A DNA stretch of 64,000 bases, from NCBI GenBank assembly GCA_019188255.1, contig JAETXT010000011.1:2542001-2606000 (forward strand), in the 5' to 3' direction. This document shows positions 1 to 12,567 of this stretch, piece by piece; position 1 is the stretch's first letter; every line of letters begins with the position of its first letter. The DNA is from Verticillium longisporum (lineage: Eukaryota > Ascomycota > Sordariomycetes > Glomerellales > Plectosphaerellaceae). The notes beneath the pieces are model-generated. The model was not told the DNA's origin. It made no database searches and saw nothing but the letters and a program-made list of their open reading frames with translations. The position numbers and the translations under genes were made by a program.

Positions 1-1576
1 CGTGTTCTCTAGTGGGGCGAGGGGTTTTCCAACATGCGCACAGTTGGTGATGCATTGCTGTTTGCCCTGAGCATGGCTCGATGCGACGTCGGTCCCAAGC
101 CTGGCTTCCGTGTCGATTCACATCGGCTCAACCTTGCGTTGCACTTCGCTGTTGAAGCCACGTTAAGGCTACTGGGCGGGAGTTGAGTTACTCCGATATC
201 GAGTTTGTGTGAACCCTGGCTCATGCGACTGCCTTGCATCGCGTTGCGTCTTTAGTACAGAGCTCAACTGCATGACAAAGAAGGCGGTGACGAATGCAGG
301 TAGGCGATTACGGCCGTAGATGCCCAACCCGTGGTCAGCGAACGTGGGCTTTACTGTCCTAAGCACGATGAACTGTTCCTTCTCCCTTGGCTGACTATCT
401 GCCTAGGAAAGGGCATTGCGCTCCTCGGGCCAGCCAAGATGCAAGTAGCGGTTGTCGATGCAAGGCCGACAGCTGTGTCTTGCTGTGTCTGGAGGAAGTG
501 AGATTGTTCGAGTCGGTCCCAATCGGGACGCCTAACCCCAATTCGATGCGCCATGCCTTGTCACAATTTCTTTGTACCGCCGATGTGGTTTCTTTGTTGT
601 GAGCTGAGAGACGGCTTTGTGATCCTCAGCCCTAGCAATGGCGTTACGCAAGACATGTGCTGGCTGGTCTACTGGTCTGTGTGGCAGAAGGGCGTCGAAA
701 ATCTGCCTATGGGCGTCGTGGTGGTGGCTTGGCAGCCCGTTAGTGGGCTCGACCTGAACGCGCTGAAGTTTGGAAAGTCTCCTTGGTCTCGGTATCTGGG
801 GAAAGCCGCTCAATTGTCCTATTTTCGTTTACGCTGAATCGCTGTTCGACTGTTGACTGCGCTGTGGAGACGGGACAAGCTTGTCAGAGGGCGACGAATT
901 GATCGGCACCAAAAACCCGCCTGACGGGACTCGCGGCAAGGAACACGAATGCCAGACATCCGATAGTTCGTCTCTCAAGTAGGAGTGAGTGGATTGTTGT
1001 CGCACTGCCCTTGACGCCAGTGTGTGTGTGCATCTCGGTATAGGCTCTGCCCTGAATCAAGGGACCTGCCAAGGCACATCGTTGACCGATCCCAATCTCC
1101 TGCGCCATCGCTGGCACACAAAGTCCTCTCAAGGTTCAGGGACAGATGCGACATCATGATGCAGATGTGGCGTCGCTGGGGTTGAGGTCGAGAGGCAGGG
1201 ATCGAGGGTGGAGAGGAGCTCTTGTTCCTGAAAGTCAATCAGGCAGTCTGCTGTAGGAACACACATGCTTGTCGTTTTGTAGAGCACAGCGTTGCCTTAT
1301 TTGCCTATCATAAGGATGGGGGGGACGTCCATGGCGATGTCATCAGTTCATGCGTTACGCTACCCATTTCCCTGATTGGCGAAGACATGCCAACGGGAGG
1401 TCAGTGATTGATTGGAGATGATGACGAGGTGCCTGTGATGAACAGCGATCATCGGCCGAATTGTCAGGTCGCTCGCTGATGGTGGTGGTGGTCATGATGC
1501 ACACTTTCTGCAGTGTCTGTCTCTGTCTCCGTCTCTGTGTCGCTGGCATAGCTGGCTGGCTACGTACCTACCTACC

Positions 1577-1630
1577 TTACCTTACCTTACCTGCCCTGCC
1601 CTGCCCTGCCCTGCCCTGCCCTGCCCTGCC
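1577..1630. repeat. Pentanucleotide tandem repeat (CTTAC)n then (CTGCC)n
   Basis: Three CTTAC-like units run directly into eight perfect CTGCC units (1591-1630). Tetranucleotide TACC steps precede them. The 5-bp period looks like a microsatellite that changed its unit in the middle. It lies about 1.1 kb upstream of the cyclin start codon, and no coding frame uses it convincingly. Confidence 0.9.
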
Positions 1631-2316
1631 TTTGTGGTAGCTCCTGCAGCTCTGAATCAATATTTTGAAGGGACGGGACTTTAGGTTGGCAAGAGGGATC
1701 TGATGATCCTGCCCCTGACGCCACGCCTGCCCCATCGTCACTCTGCACCGGGGCAAACCCTGGGCGCCAAAGAGGCCCTGTAAAGTTCGGTGCTTGTCCT
1801 CTGAAGTGGCTGGGCCCTGGATCCACTCACCTGCCGGCTGCGCCATCACCGCCATGGCCAACCGAAAATATGGCTGTTTCAGGGCACTACCGCAGGGTAC
1901 CTTCGGTCATGCGCGGTGAACGCAGAGCATCGGGTACACTCGCGTACCCTGCTGACCGCCCGCGCACTACCCCCCATCGAGAATCACAACTCACAGTGGG
2001 CTTCAGCCTCTCATCAGCACGCCTTTGACGTGCTCGCGCTCACTTCTACAGCTCGGGCCGTGGGCTCTCGGGCCAGGGGCCTTAGGCCTTGAGTCTTTGA
2101 GAGGGGAGGCCCCAAGGGCCCTTAGACCGTGGGCCTTGCACATTGCAGCAGGTGCATGGGACCAGGAGCTAACCCGGGCCTTCGTGGATCTCCATCCCCT
2201 TTCTTCCTCTCTCAGCCAAGCAAGAGCTCGGGTCATTTTCCTCGTGTTTCCTCTTCCCTAAAGCAGCTCTCAACTTCCCCCCTCCCAATCCACACCCTCC
2301 TCCGAACAAGGCCACA

Positions 2317-2328
2317 GATATATATATA
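2317..2328 (+). promoter_or_regulatory. TATA-like AT run upstream of the cyclin gene
   Basis: An alternating AT stretch sits in otherwise C/T-rich DNA about 420 bp upstream of the cyclin ATG. It could serve as a TATA element for a long 5' leader. This rests on composition and position only. Confidence 0.3.
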
Positions 2329-2746
2329 CCACCGAACCTCCCCCTCCCCCCCCAGTGCAGTCGACCGCTCCGCAGCTCTACCACATTATCTTTCGAATTC
2401 AGCCTACGAGAAGAGAAAATCGTCAATAACCAGAGTCCATAGTCTTAAAGCTATTCGCCACTGACTGGAGTCTAACCACACGAGCCTTCCTGCTTGATCC
2501 GTCTTGGACGAAATATGAGCAGTGTCTCTGTGCGTGCACCACGTTTGAGGATTGGAAGAGTCGACCCTGTCGTGCCACCACCGCAGGCCCAGCCATAGGC
2601 ACTCACGTTCAAAAGAAAGTTCTGTCGTCATTGGCAAATGCTATTCTGCGAGTTGGTGTGTGACGGGAACGAAACGAAACGAAACATTCACATCCATACA
2701 TCCATACCTCCGTCCACCTGTCAGCCTCTCAGCAGCCAGCGTCAAA

Positions 2747-3741
2747 ATGGGCATCATGGCACGAGACCCCGCTGTTGTCTCAGACGACGACTACGAAGTC
2801 GAGGACATGTACTTCACCTACCGTCCGCTGTCGAACCTCCCCACACCACCGCTGTCTTCGCGAAACTCTTCAGCCGACCACAGCCCCAAGGCTTCTTTCG
2901 ACGAGCTTGACGCCGAGCTGCTCCAGGACAAGTACCTCGGTATGCGCAGCTGCCTCCAACGTACCCGATTCGGTTGTGTACTAATAACAGCGTCTTTGTA
3001 GGCCCTGCCGTCCATCTTATCAACCTCGTCCCCACCTCCGCATCTCTCCGCACGCCCTCCACCAGTGCTGTCCAATCGCTCCTTGCACGCACCGCCCTGC
3101 CACTCGAGTCGATCGCCCTCGCATCCTGCATCCTCGACTCTCTCAACTCCAAGTTCGCCCTCTCCTGGCGCCTCTCCTGCCCGCTCATTGCCGATCCCAG
3201 CCTGTCGCCTAGCAAGCGCCACTCTCTCGCGGGGCCATTCTTCCAGCAGCGCCAGATGCACATCGACTCTGTCCAGCCCGAGCTCATCATTCTTGCTGCG
3301 CTGGTCATTGCCGCCAAGTTTACCGAGGATCAGCAAGACTCCACTGCATACTACTGTGCCTCGTGGGGCCGCAACATTTGGTCCTGCGAGCAGCTCAATG
3401 TCACGGAGCGTTGCATCTGCGAGAACCTCAACTGGCGCATCAAGCCACTCGTTGACGACGAGGACCTGATTACCGAGACGCTGGTCGATATGCAGCTCGC
3501 CGCGCGGCATTACCGGCCTGCCCCGCGACCTGTGCAGAAGAACGCGAGTGACGGAAGCGGCCACAGCAAAAGCAAGAGCATGAGCGTTGGCACTGCGGTC
3601 GTTGGCCTTGGCCTGCAGCTGACTCCTGTCGACACCCCAGTGTACGACGAAGACGGCGGTGGTTCGCCGGCGAGCGACTACCTTTCCCTGCCACGATCGG
3701 CCACTCTGGGCTCTCTGTCTCCCGTAGGCGAGGAGAGCTAG
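2747..3741 (+). CDS. Cyclin-box protein (Pcl/Pas1-like)
   Basis: Two exons, 2747-2939 and 3002-3741, encode about 310 residues. The 62-nt intron (2940-3001) has a CTAATAAC-type branch site, and splicing gives an uninterrupted frame. The start is the ATG that opens with MGIMARDP; a second ATG follows three codons later. After an acidic, Ser/Pro-rich N-terminus (about 1-60), residues 65-240 resemble a cyclin box: helices starting near LINLVPTSAS, then VQPELIILAALVIAAKF and a WGRNIW segment followed by an LNWRI helix. The C-terminal tail is low-complexity and Ser/Pro-rich, fitting phosphorylation-controlled stability. Family knowledge suggests a partner of a Pho85/Pef1-type cyclin-dependent kinase. 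The exact subfamily cannot be fixed by eye. The reverse-strand frame over the same DNA is a shadow. Confidence 0.85.
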
Positions 3742-4243
3742 ATCGCGGGCGTTACATTGTGTCGATGTGCTCGAAGTTTAATTTTTTTTATGTTACATTT
3801 TTACGAGTCAACTGGCGGCACTAGCGATATGGGGCGAATTCGATACCACGCATGGGATGTGTTTGGTAAAGGCGTTTCGCGTGCATCAAAATGATATCGG
3901 GTATGGGGGTCACACGTTGCACATTTGTTCACCATCATCTTTCTATCGGTTTTGGATTATGGACTCGGAGGCGCGGATCGAGGTTCGGCGTTCTGCGACA
4001 TGCACATATGGGGATCGGAACATGGGACGGAGAACCAGCGATTTCCCTCTATACTGCCTCATAGCCTTGCTATTTCTAATGTTTATACGTCAGACCTGAC
4101 GACATACTACTTATTACTATCTCATCCTGGATCTTCTCTATTTGTTAACTCGTGAACCTTACGGTGGCCGCATCCTCAGTCCGTCCGAGCTGGCAGGATT
4201 CACATGCAAAGCCCAGCAGCCGCCGTCCACTCGTCCTTTGCTT
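3742..4243. other. Convergent 3' intergenic spacer
   Basis: This spacer lies between the 3' ends of the cyclin (+) and pyridoxamine-phosphate oxidase (-) genes. It is AT-richer than the flanks, with a T run near 3782, and should hold both polyadenylation regions. Nothing else is seen. Confidence 0.6.
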
Positions 4244-5063
4244 TTATGGGCTCAGCCGGTTGAGTGTCCACGCCTCGCCGTCCTTTTCGTACACGAACCG
4301 ATCATGCAACCGGCTGTCCCTGCCCTGCCAAAACTCAACCCGATCCGGCACGATCCTCAGCCCGCCCCAAAACTCAGGCACGGGAATCTTATCCTCGCCG
4401 TCGAACCGCGCCTCCACCTCCTTGACCCACCCCTCGAGCTGCGCCCGACCGTCGTCCCCGTCGCCCTGCGCCTCGAGCACCTGGCTCTGGCGGCTCGCCC
4501 AGGCGCCGAGGCGGCTGCCGCGCACGCGCGTGTCGTAGTACGTCTGGCTCTGCTCGCGCGGCACGCGGGCGGCGACGCCCTCGACGCGGACCTGGCGCTG
4601 CAGGGCCTCCCACCAAAAGACGAGGCTGGCGCGCGGGTTGGACGCCAGGTCGGCGGCCTTGCGCGACGTGGCGAAATTCGAGTAGACGACGTAGGCGCCC
4701 GCGGCGTCGAGCTCCTTGAGGTAGAGCGTGCGCGCCGACACGCGGCCCGAGGGCAGGTGCGCCGTCGCCAGCGTGCACGTCTCTGGGTGGGCGACGGCGG
4801 GCGACGCCTGCGCCGCCTGGAACCAGGCGTGGAACTGCGCCGTCGGCGACGTCGGATCGAGGTCGGCGCGGTGCAGGGCTGGCGACGTGAACTGCGCCGC
4901 CTGACCGTAGGCTTCGGAGCCTGCTGGAGCGACTGTGCTTGTCAGTCAGGAATGTGCCGACGTGCTGGATGCGATGGGGCATCTAGGTTCGGGGAGGAAG
5001 GTAAGGCGGGGTGGGAGACTCACAGATGAGCTTCGAGGGGTCGTTCGGCGGGTGGAGGGCCAT
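4244..5063 (-). CDS. PDX3: Pyridoxamine 5'-phosphate oxidase
   Basis: FMN-dependent enzyme that oxidises pyridoxine/pyridoxamine 5'-phosphate to pyridoxal 5'-phosphate. Two exons on the minus strand, 5063-5024 and 4932-4244, flank a 91-nt intron (GTGAGT..CACAG). The spliced protein is about 242 residues, close to the yeast Pdx3 length. Visible family features are the N-terminal block around FHAWFQAAQ, the FMN-binding stretch SGRVSARTLYLKELD, the core YSNFATSRKAADLASNPRA, the FWWEALQRQVRVEG strand, and the hallmark C-terminus RLHDRFVYEKDG followed by WTLNRLSP. The central part is very G/C-rich. The start ATG gives MALHPPNDPSKLI before the intron, as in fungal orthologues. No frame damage is seen. 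The next gene in the same direction, URA2, is unrelated in pathway. Confidence 0.95.
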
Positions 5064-5774
5064 GGTGAGGGATTTGGAGAATAGGAGTCTTTGCGTCAAA
5101 CGCATGGAAAACCTTGTTGGAGGTGCCGGCGTGTGGCGTTTGGAAAAAAAAAGTGCGAGTTTGACGTTGGTGAAGATGTCAAATAGCCGGATGCAAGCAA
5201 TGAAGTGAGCTGTTGCTGGTGGTCATGGTAGTGACGATGGTGGGGTGACTGATGACGGCTTGTCATGGAGGGGCAGTGGGAGGGTCCAAGTGGGAGGGTC
5301 CAAGTGGGAGGGTCCAAGTGGGTCGCGCCCATTGACAAGTCACCAAGCCTGGCAACGAAGTAGACCCCCGAGCATCCTGGACCCCCTTGTCCAGACATGA
5401 CATGACACACATACAACACACGATAACACATGACACGCAACATACGCAAACGGACAGAACACACAAACGTATAATCAATGGGTATCTAAAACGCCTCCCA
5501 ACACATGACGGTCTCATGGACACGAGTGTGATGACTCCAACAAAAAAAGCATACAACGCCTTTCTACCTGAATGTACAAACGCACATACATCAAATCCGG
5601 CCAGTATGCAGTTACGAGACGCCGCGAGGCACCTGGGGTTACTGCTATATACTATGCTAAACAGAGAACCAGATTCCTGAATGCCTTGGTGATCCGGATT
5701 CGCACATCAAAAACTTTTTTCATATCATAACCGAAATGTCCGAACGCGATCCTGAATGTAACCCAAAAAGTCGT
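5064..5774. other. Intergenic: PDX3 promoter side and URA2 3' side
   Basis: Both neighbours are on the minus strand, so the right part holds the PDX3 promoter and the left part the URA2 3' end. It contains a 14-bp tandem repeat (5281-5322) and an A/C-rich stretch at about 5395-5480. No gene is seen. Confidence 0.6.
5281..5322. repeat. 14-bp tandem repeat, three perfect copies
   Basis: The unit AGGGTCCAAGTGGG occurs three times head to tail. It lies about 220 bp upstream of the PDX3 start codon on its promoter side. It may be a minisatellite or repeated protein-binding sites; the sequence alone does not decide. Confidence 0.9.
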
Positions 5775-8700
5775 CTAAGGCGCCATAACGAGTGCAAGCA
5801 GAGCCATGCGGCAGTACAGGCCGTAGCGCATCTAGTGACTTGATTAGCATGTTTTTCTTCACCCGAGTCCCTTGGGTGTCACTTACTTGGCGGAAGTACG
5901 CCGCCCGCGGGTCCGTGTCCACCTCCTGCGCAATCTCCTCGTTCCTGGGAAGGGGTGCAGGATGCACATGTCCTTCTTCGCCGACCGCAGCGTCTTGTTG
6001 TCGATGCGGTATGAGTTCTTGACTCGCTCGTACTCCTCCACCGAGGGGAACCTCTCCTTCTGCACGCGCGTGCAGTAGAGGACGTCGCTCTTGGAGAGAA
6101 TCTCCTCCGTGAGCTCCTCCGACTCGCAGGCCAGCTGACCAGACTGCTTGAGGAAGTTGCGGACCTCCCCGGGAAGCCTGAGTCCCTTAGGCGACACGAG
6201 CTGCACCCGGACGCCGTAGTCACGAAGGAGATAGACAAGCGAGTGCACGGGGCGGCCGTACAGGAGATCACCGATAAAGGTGATGGTAATGTTCTGCACG
6301 GTTCCGAGCTCCTCGCGGATCGTGAAGAGGTCCAGGAACGCCTGCGTCGGGTGCTCCTTGCTGCCGTTGCCGCCGTTGATGACGGGAACAGAGGCGTACT
6401 TGCGAGCAATGTCGACGCTGGACTCGTCGGGGTGACGAAGCACAACGGCATCGCCGTAGCAACCGAGGGTGCGGAGAGTATCCTGGAGCGTCTCGCCCTT
6501 CTGCACCGATGAGTGGGACGTCGAGATCACCACAGTGCGGCCACCAAGCCTCTGCATCGCAGCGTCAAAGGAAGCGGACGTGCGGGTAGAGGGCTCGTAG
6601 AAGAGAGTGCAGAGGAGGCGTCCGCGCAGGAGGTTGAGGACACCCTCACGCTGAACACCACGACGCATCTCCTGCGCGACGGTGAACAGGTGGTGCAGGT
6701 CGCTGCGCGTGTACTGCGTGACCGAAAGAACGTTCTGATGGCGCCAAGAAGAGGGCTGGGCAATGAGGTCCTGAAGCTGGGAGCCGAGAGCAGGCTGCAG
6801 CACCATGGGGGAACCGAGCTCCTCAAGACTCTTCAGCTGACCGGCCGTGTCGATAGATCGCAGCTTGGCGGGGCCCGCAGCAAACATGGAAGGACGCCTG
6901 TCGTGGGGAGACTCGATGACCTTGTTGAGAGACTGCACGGTGGGCTTCAGAGGGGGGGACATGGGCATGGCGCCGTGAGTCGACATGTCCTGGCCCAGAG
7001 GCTCGCTGGGCAGTAGGTTGCCGTCAAGGCAGGCCGTCTTGCCGTAGAAGGTGACGCGCTGCACAGAGCCGCGCATGGTGCGGCCTGCGAAAGGAGACCA
7101 GGCACCAGATGAGGGCACCTTGTAAGAGCGGTCAATCTCAACCTCAACACCAGACCCAACCTGCTCATGCAGCTCAAAGATCTGCTTCGGGTTGTCGTAT
7201 AGGCGAGTCTTGATGTCGTCGATGGTCAGGCGACCCTCGGTAACTGACGTCAGCAGCAGGGGCAGGACGTCGGCGATACCGACGGCGGCATCGACAGAGT
7301 GACCCAGAGAAGTGGCCAGCTGGTAAGGGAGGCTGCCGATGGAGAAGACATCAATGGTATCGAGATGAGCCCACAGAGCATCCTGGTCCTGAGCCGTGGG
7401 CAACAGGGCACAGCCGGGGAAGTCCTTCTGCGAGAGGTAGAGGGAGAAGACGGACACGTCGCAGGTCAGCTTGAGACCCTTCTTCTTGCTGAGTGCAATG
7501 AGCCTGATATCATCCTTGGTCGACACAGAGGTGACGTGGATGCGACGGTTGTGCAGGCTCGCAAGCAGAAGAATCGAGGCGAGGTCTGTTAGCTTGGCAT
7601 CGGTGACGATGGGCTTGTGCTCGGGCCAGCTGTCAAAGTGAGACTCAACAGCAGCGACCTTGCTGATGTTGCCAGACAGGTGGTTGAATGGGATGAAAAG
7701 CGATCCAACCTCTCCAGCGACTTGGCTAATCTGATCAGCGTTGTCCGAAGTAGCCGACACTGACAGGTTGTAGTCGCAGTAACCGCCACGGCGGCTAGTC
7801 TTCTGCGCGACCTTGAGGGTGAGAGCGTCGGTAACGGCACCCTCGACACCGACAGGCATGATGCGAACCATGCTGAAGCCGGCCAGGAGCGAGGCTTTGG
7901 TGACCGACTGAAGGTCGTTGGTGCCGGAGGAGGCAATGCCAGGCACGAAAGCCGCGACGTTGATCAGACCGGGCAGAGAGACGGTGCGATGGCTGGTCTG
8001 GAAGTCACGATTGCCAACATTGAGCTCAAAGTGACGAGCAATGGCCTCCACCAGGATCTTGGCGTTCTTGACTTTGGGAACCAGAGGGTTCTGGTAGTCG
8101 ACGGCCATACGTCTAGTCTGGTAACCCTTGCTCATGTAGTGGCGGGGCGGGGGTACTTGTTGCTGGAGGGCAGGTTGGTGTACAGGTCGATGGTGTACTC
8201 GGCAAGATGCTGGGTCAGAGAGAACTCGGACCGCTGATCTCCCTCCTCGTCACCGAGAGCCTCGAGGTACTGCACAGGGATGTTGTGCTCCTGGAGGAAA
8301 TCGGCAGTTCCGGCGGTGGCAAACAGCTTGTAGCCAAGCTTCTGGAGCTTTTCCACGGAAGGCAGCATCTCCTTCTTGTCCTTGTAGGAGCCCATGGACA
8401 GCAGAATGTTGGCCTTGGGGATCTTGAAGCCGGTGGACATGAGGTCCTTGAGGTAAGCCTCGTACTTGTCAACACCGAAACAGGCGACTTCACCGGTAGA
8501 AGCCATCTCGACACCCAGAACGGGATCAGCACCAGAGAGGCGAGAGAAGCTGAACTGAGGCACCTTCACACCGACACAGTTCTGAGCAAGGGTGGTGGGA
8601 GGGTACTCGGTGAAGGGCTGACCAGTGATGGCCTTGGTCGCCATCTCGATGAGGTCAACGCCCATGACCTTGGAGACGAAGGGGAATGAACGCGAGGCAC

Positions 8701-11700
8701 GAACGTTGCACTCAATGACCTTGATGTCATTGTCCTTGGCAATGAACTGAATGTTGAAGGGGCCCGTCACGTTGAGAGCGGCGCCGATCTTGCGGGTAGC
8801 TTCCTCAATTCGCTCAATCGTCTCGCGCTCCAGGTCCTGAGGAGGCAAGATGAGGGTAGCGTCACCCGAGTGCACACCGGCATTCTCAACGTGCTCGGAG
8901 ATGAAGTGACCAACGACGACACCGTCCTTGGCGACTGCGTCCATCTCGATCTCCTTGGCGTTCTCAATGTACTTGGTGATGACGACAGGATACTCGCGAG
9001 AAACAGCGACAGCCTGCTCGAGGTAGTTCTCCAAGTCACGCTCGGAGTAGACCGTGTTCATGGCAGCACCAGAGAGAACGTACGAAGGACGCACAAGCAC
9101 GGGGTACGAGATGCTGTTGCAGAATCTCTTGGCATCCTCAAGACTGCTGTTCTCCTTCCAGGCGGGCTGGTCAACGCCAATCGAATCCAGCATACGAGAG
9201 AACTTGTAACGGTTCTCGGCCATGTCGATCATTTCAGGCGAGGTACCGAGAACCTTGATGCCAGCACGGTAGAGGGGCAGTGCGATGTTGTTGGGGGTCT
9301 GGCCACCCATGGCTCCGAGAACACCACCTGCATTCTCCAGAGCGTAGATGTCGCACACCGTCTCGAGGTTGATGTTCTCGAAGTAAAGCTTGTCGGCCTC
9401 GTCATAATCAGTCGATACCGTCTCCGGGTTGTAATTGACCATGATAGTCTTGTAGCCAGTCTGGCGGAGAGTGCGAATGGCACGAACGGAGCACCAATCG
9501 AACTCGACGGAGGAGCCGATACGGTACACACCAGAACCAAGAACCATGATGCCGTGGTCGTCAAAAGAGACATCGCTCTCGGAGGCGTTGTAGGTGAGGT
9601 AGAGGTAGTTGGTGTGGGCAGGGAACTCGGCCGCGACCGTATCGATCTGCTTGACGAAGGGCATGATGCCACCTTCCTCACGCATCCTGCGGACACCAAT
9701 CTCGTTGGTGCTCCAGAAGTCAGCAAGCTGCTGATCAGAGAAGCCGAGCCTCTTGGCCTGAAGGAGCAGGTCGGGGCGCTGAGTGATCTGGGCCATGTTG
9801 AAGCCGCCCATCTCCTTGGCAAAATTGTTCAGGCACATGAGCTTGTAGAGGAACCACTTGTCAATCTTGGTCAACTCCCAGATCTTCTCGACGGAGTAGC
9901 CAGCGTGCATGGCATTGGCAATGGCAAACAAACGCTGATCGGACGGGGTCTGGAGCTCGTCATCGAGGGACATCAGAGCCTTGGTGGCGCCGAAGCCCAA
10001 GTTGTGGAAGTCGATGGCACGAATAGCCTTTTGAATGGCCTCCTCGAAGGTCCTGCCAATGCTCATGACTTCACCAACACTCTTCATAGAGGAGCCGAGC
10101 TGAGTGGAGACACGGGTGAACTTCTTCAGATCCCAACGAGGCATCTTGACGACAACATAATCGAGCGAGGGCTCGAAGCAGGCACAAGTGGACTTGGTGA
10201 CGCTGTTGGCGATGTCCTTGAGGGGAATACCGAGACCAAGCTTAGCAGCAATGAAGGCAAGCGGGTAACCAGTCGCCTTGGACGCAAGGGCAGAAGACCT
10301 GGACAACCTTGCGTTGACCTCGATGATGCAGTATTCCCTTGAAAATGGATTCAGCGCATACTGAATGTTGCACTCTCCGACAACACCGAGGTGGCGGATA
10401 ACGTTGACGGCCGTTGTTCGCAGCATGTTGTAGTCTTCGTCAGACAGAGTCTGCGAAGGAGCGACAACGATGGAATCACCAGTGTGGATTCCAAGAGGAT
10501 CGAAGTTCTCCATGTTACAGACCGTGATACAGTTGTCTTGTGCGTCACGAACGACTTCGTACTCAATCTCCTTCCAGCCCTTCATACTGCGCTCAATGAG
10601 GACTTGAGGACTGGCAGCAAAGGCCTTGTTGCAAAGATCGAGCAGCTCAGCCTCGTTGTTGGCGAAACCACTTCCAAGCCCGCCGAGAGCATAAGCGGCA
10701 CGGACGATGACGGGGAAGCCAATGTCCTTGACAGCAACCATGGCCTCGTCGACGGTGCAGGCAGACGCGGACTTGGCGCATTTCTCACCAATCGAGTCCA
10801 TGCTGCGCGCGAAGAGTTCACGGTCCTCGGTGGTGATGATGGTATCAATGGGAGTACCGAGAACCTTGACACCAAGGGCCTCGAACTCGTCCTTCAGCTG
10901 AATACCAACCGACAGAGCAGTCTGGCCACCGAAGGTGACGTAGATGGCATCGGGATGCTCATACTGGATAACCTTTCGCACAAACTCGGCGTTGACAGGT
11001 AGGAAATAGACCTTATCAGCGAGACCCTTGGAGGTCTGAATGGTTGCGATGTTAGGGTTGATAAGCACCGTGTAGATGCCTTCCTCCTTAAGAGCCTTGA
11101 TGGCTTGACTACCAGAGTAGTCGAACTCGCCGGCCTGGCCAATGCTGAGGCCACCGCTTCCGAGGACGAGGACCTTGCGAGGGTGGACGCGAGGGTGCAG
11201 GCGCTCGTTCTCCTCAATGGTGCCGCCAGGGAAGCTGACGGGGAGTTGAGAAGACTGGCATCGGTGGCGCAGTTGGTGATGGCCTGGATGAAGACATCGA
11301 AGAGGTACTCTGTGTCGCAGGGACCGGGAGTGCTCTCAGGGTGGAACTGCACACTGAAGTAGGGCTTGCTCTTGTGCATGATACCCTCGTTGCTTCCGTC
11401 ATTCGCGTTGACAAACAGCTCCTGCCATCCCTCAGTCAGGGAGCTAGCATCGACGGCGTAGCCGTGATTCTGCGAAGTGATGTGGCACTTTCCAGTGATC
11501 ATGCTGGTGCAGGGCAAGTTGTGACCACGGTTGCCGAACTTCATCTTGGTGGTGCTCGCACCGGAGGCACGAGCCAGAAGCTGGTGTCCCAAGCAAATAC
11601 CAAAGACGGGTGTCTTGTTCTGCTGCAGAGCAGCCGCCATGTTCTTGATGGTGACATCAAGCATGGCAGGGTCACCAGGTCCGTTGGATATGAAGAGACC

Positions 11701-12567
11701 ATCGTACTGGTCAGCAGCAGCGACGATGTCGTGGTCCCAGGGGCAGACAAGGACCTCGACGCCACGCTTGAGGAAGCATCGCAGCTGGTTGTACTTCATA
11801 CCAACATCGACGCAAAGAACTCGGATGGTGCGGCCCGAGGAGTGCTTCTTCAGCGTGACGCTGGCAGGGGGCTTGTAAAGCTTGGGGGTCTTGATGGATA
11901 CTAGAGAGAAATGAGCGAAAGCTTAATCAGAGTGAACCGCATAGACTTACCCTCAGCCACGAGGTTCTTTTCATTGGGGTTAGACCACTCAATTGTCTCG
12001 TACTTGGGAGACGACGCGTGAGGCGTGAGACCGTTCGCCGTGCCGTTGGTGAGGCTCTGCTTAGTCTCAAGCAGCAGGCGGCCGAGCGTGCTGCCCTCGG
12101 AACGGAGGCGCTTCGTGAGGGCCCTGGTATCGATGCCGTAGATAGCGGGGACGCCCTGCTCCTTGAGCCAGGTGCCGAGGGAGGACTCAGCGAGGAAGTG
12201 CGAGTAATCCTCGCCAGAGTAGGACGCGGCGACGAGGCCGGCAATGTGAATCTGAGACGACTCAAAATGGGCGGGAAGGTCGCCGAGAAGCTCGTCCATG
12301 GTCTCCCTCGAAGGAACACCGTAGTTGCCGACGAGGGGAAAGGTGATAACGAGGATCTGACCGCGATACGAAGGGTCTGTCACCGACTCTGGGTATCCCA
12401 CCATGCCGGTCTGGAAGACGAGCTCTCCAGCGATGCTCTTCTGGGCGCCAAAGCTGTAACCTTGGTAGACAGAGCCATCGGGCAGCTCGAGGCACATGAG
12501 AGGCTCGGTATCAATGCCATTGGCATCGACGAGGCGTGCCGTGGCGGGGGAAGGTCTTGCCCGCCAT
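5775..12567 (-). CDS. URA2: Multifunctional CPSase / aspartate transcarbamylase (CAD-like)
   Basis: Catalyses the first two steps of pyrimidine synthesis: glutamine-dependent carbamoyl phosphate synthesis, then carbamoyl aspartate formation. Exons are 12567-11951, 11900-5887 and 5831-5775, with introns of 50 and 55 nt. After compensating four homopolymer breaks the protein is 2,229 residues, the normal size. Order: glutamine amidotransferase (1 to about 410; nucleophile motif [18 protein letters not shown]), duplicated CPSase/ATP-grasp halves (about 430-1460), a dihydroorotase-like domain (about 1475-1830) that is inactive in fungi, a linker, and ATCase (about 1915-2229; [27 protein letters not shown]). 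The last exon encodes [18 protein letters not shown]. Breaks lie at 12546-12550 (extra base), 11240-11243, about 8141-8147 and 5947-5949 (each one base short). UTP feedback acts on the CPSase part in this family. A downstream ATG at 12497 would avoid the first break but would lose conserved N-terminal residues. Confidence 0.96.

Larger units (their letters stand above)
1..2746. other. Intergenic region, no gene recognised
   Basis: No open frame here has a start, length and composition that suggest a protein, and I recognise no RNA gene. The left part (1-1550) looks like unremarkable mixed sequence. It holds a pentanucleotide repeat at 1577-1630 and pyrimidine-rich, promoter-like sequence from about 2240 to 2745, which should be the promoter and 5' leader of the cyclin gene that starts at 2747. 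A (GAAAC)x3 run lies at 2671-2685 in that leader. Confidence 0.6.
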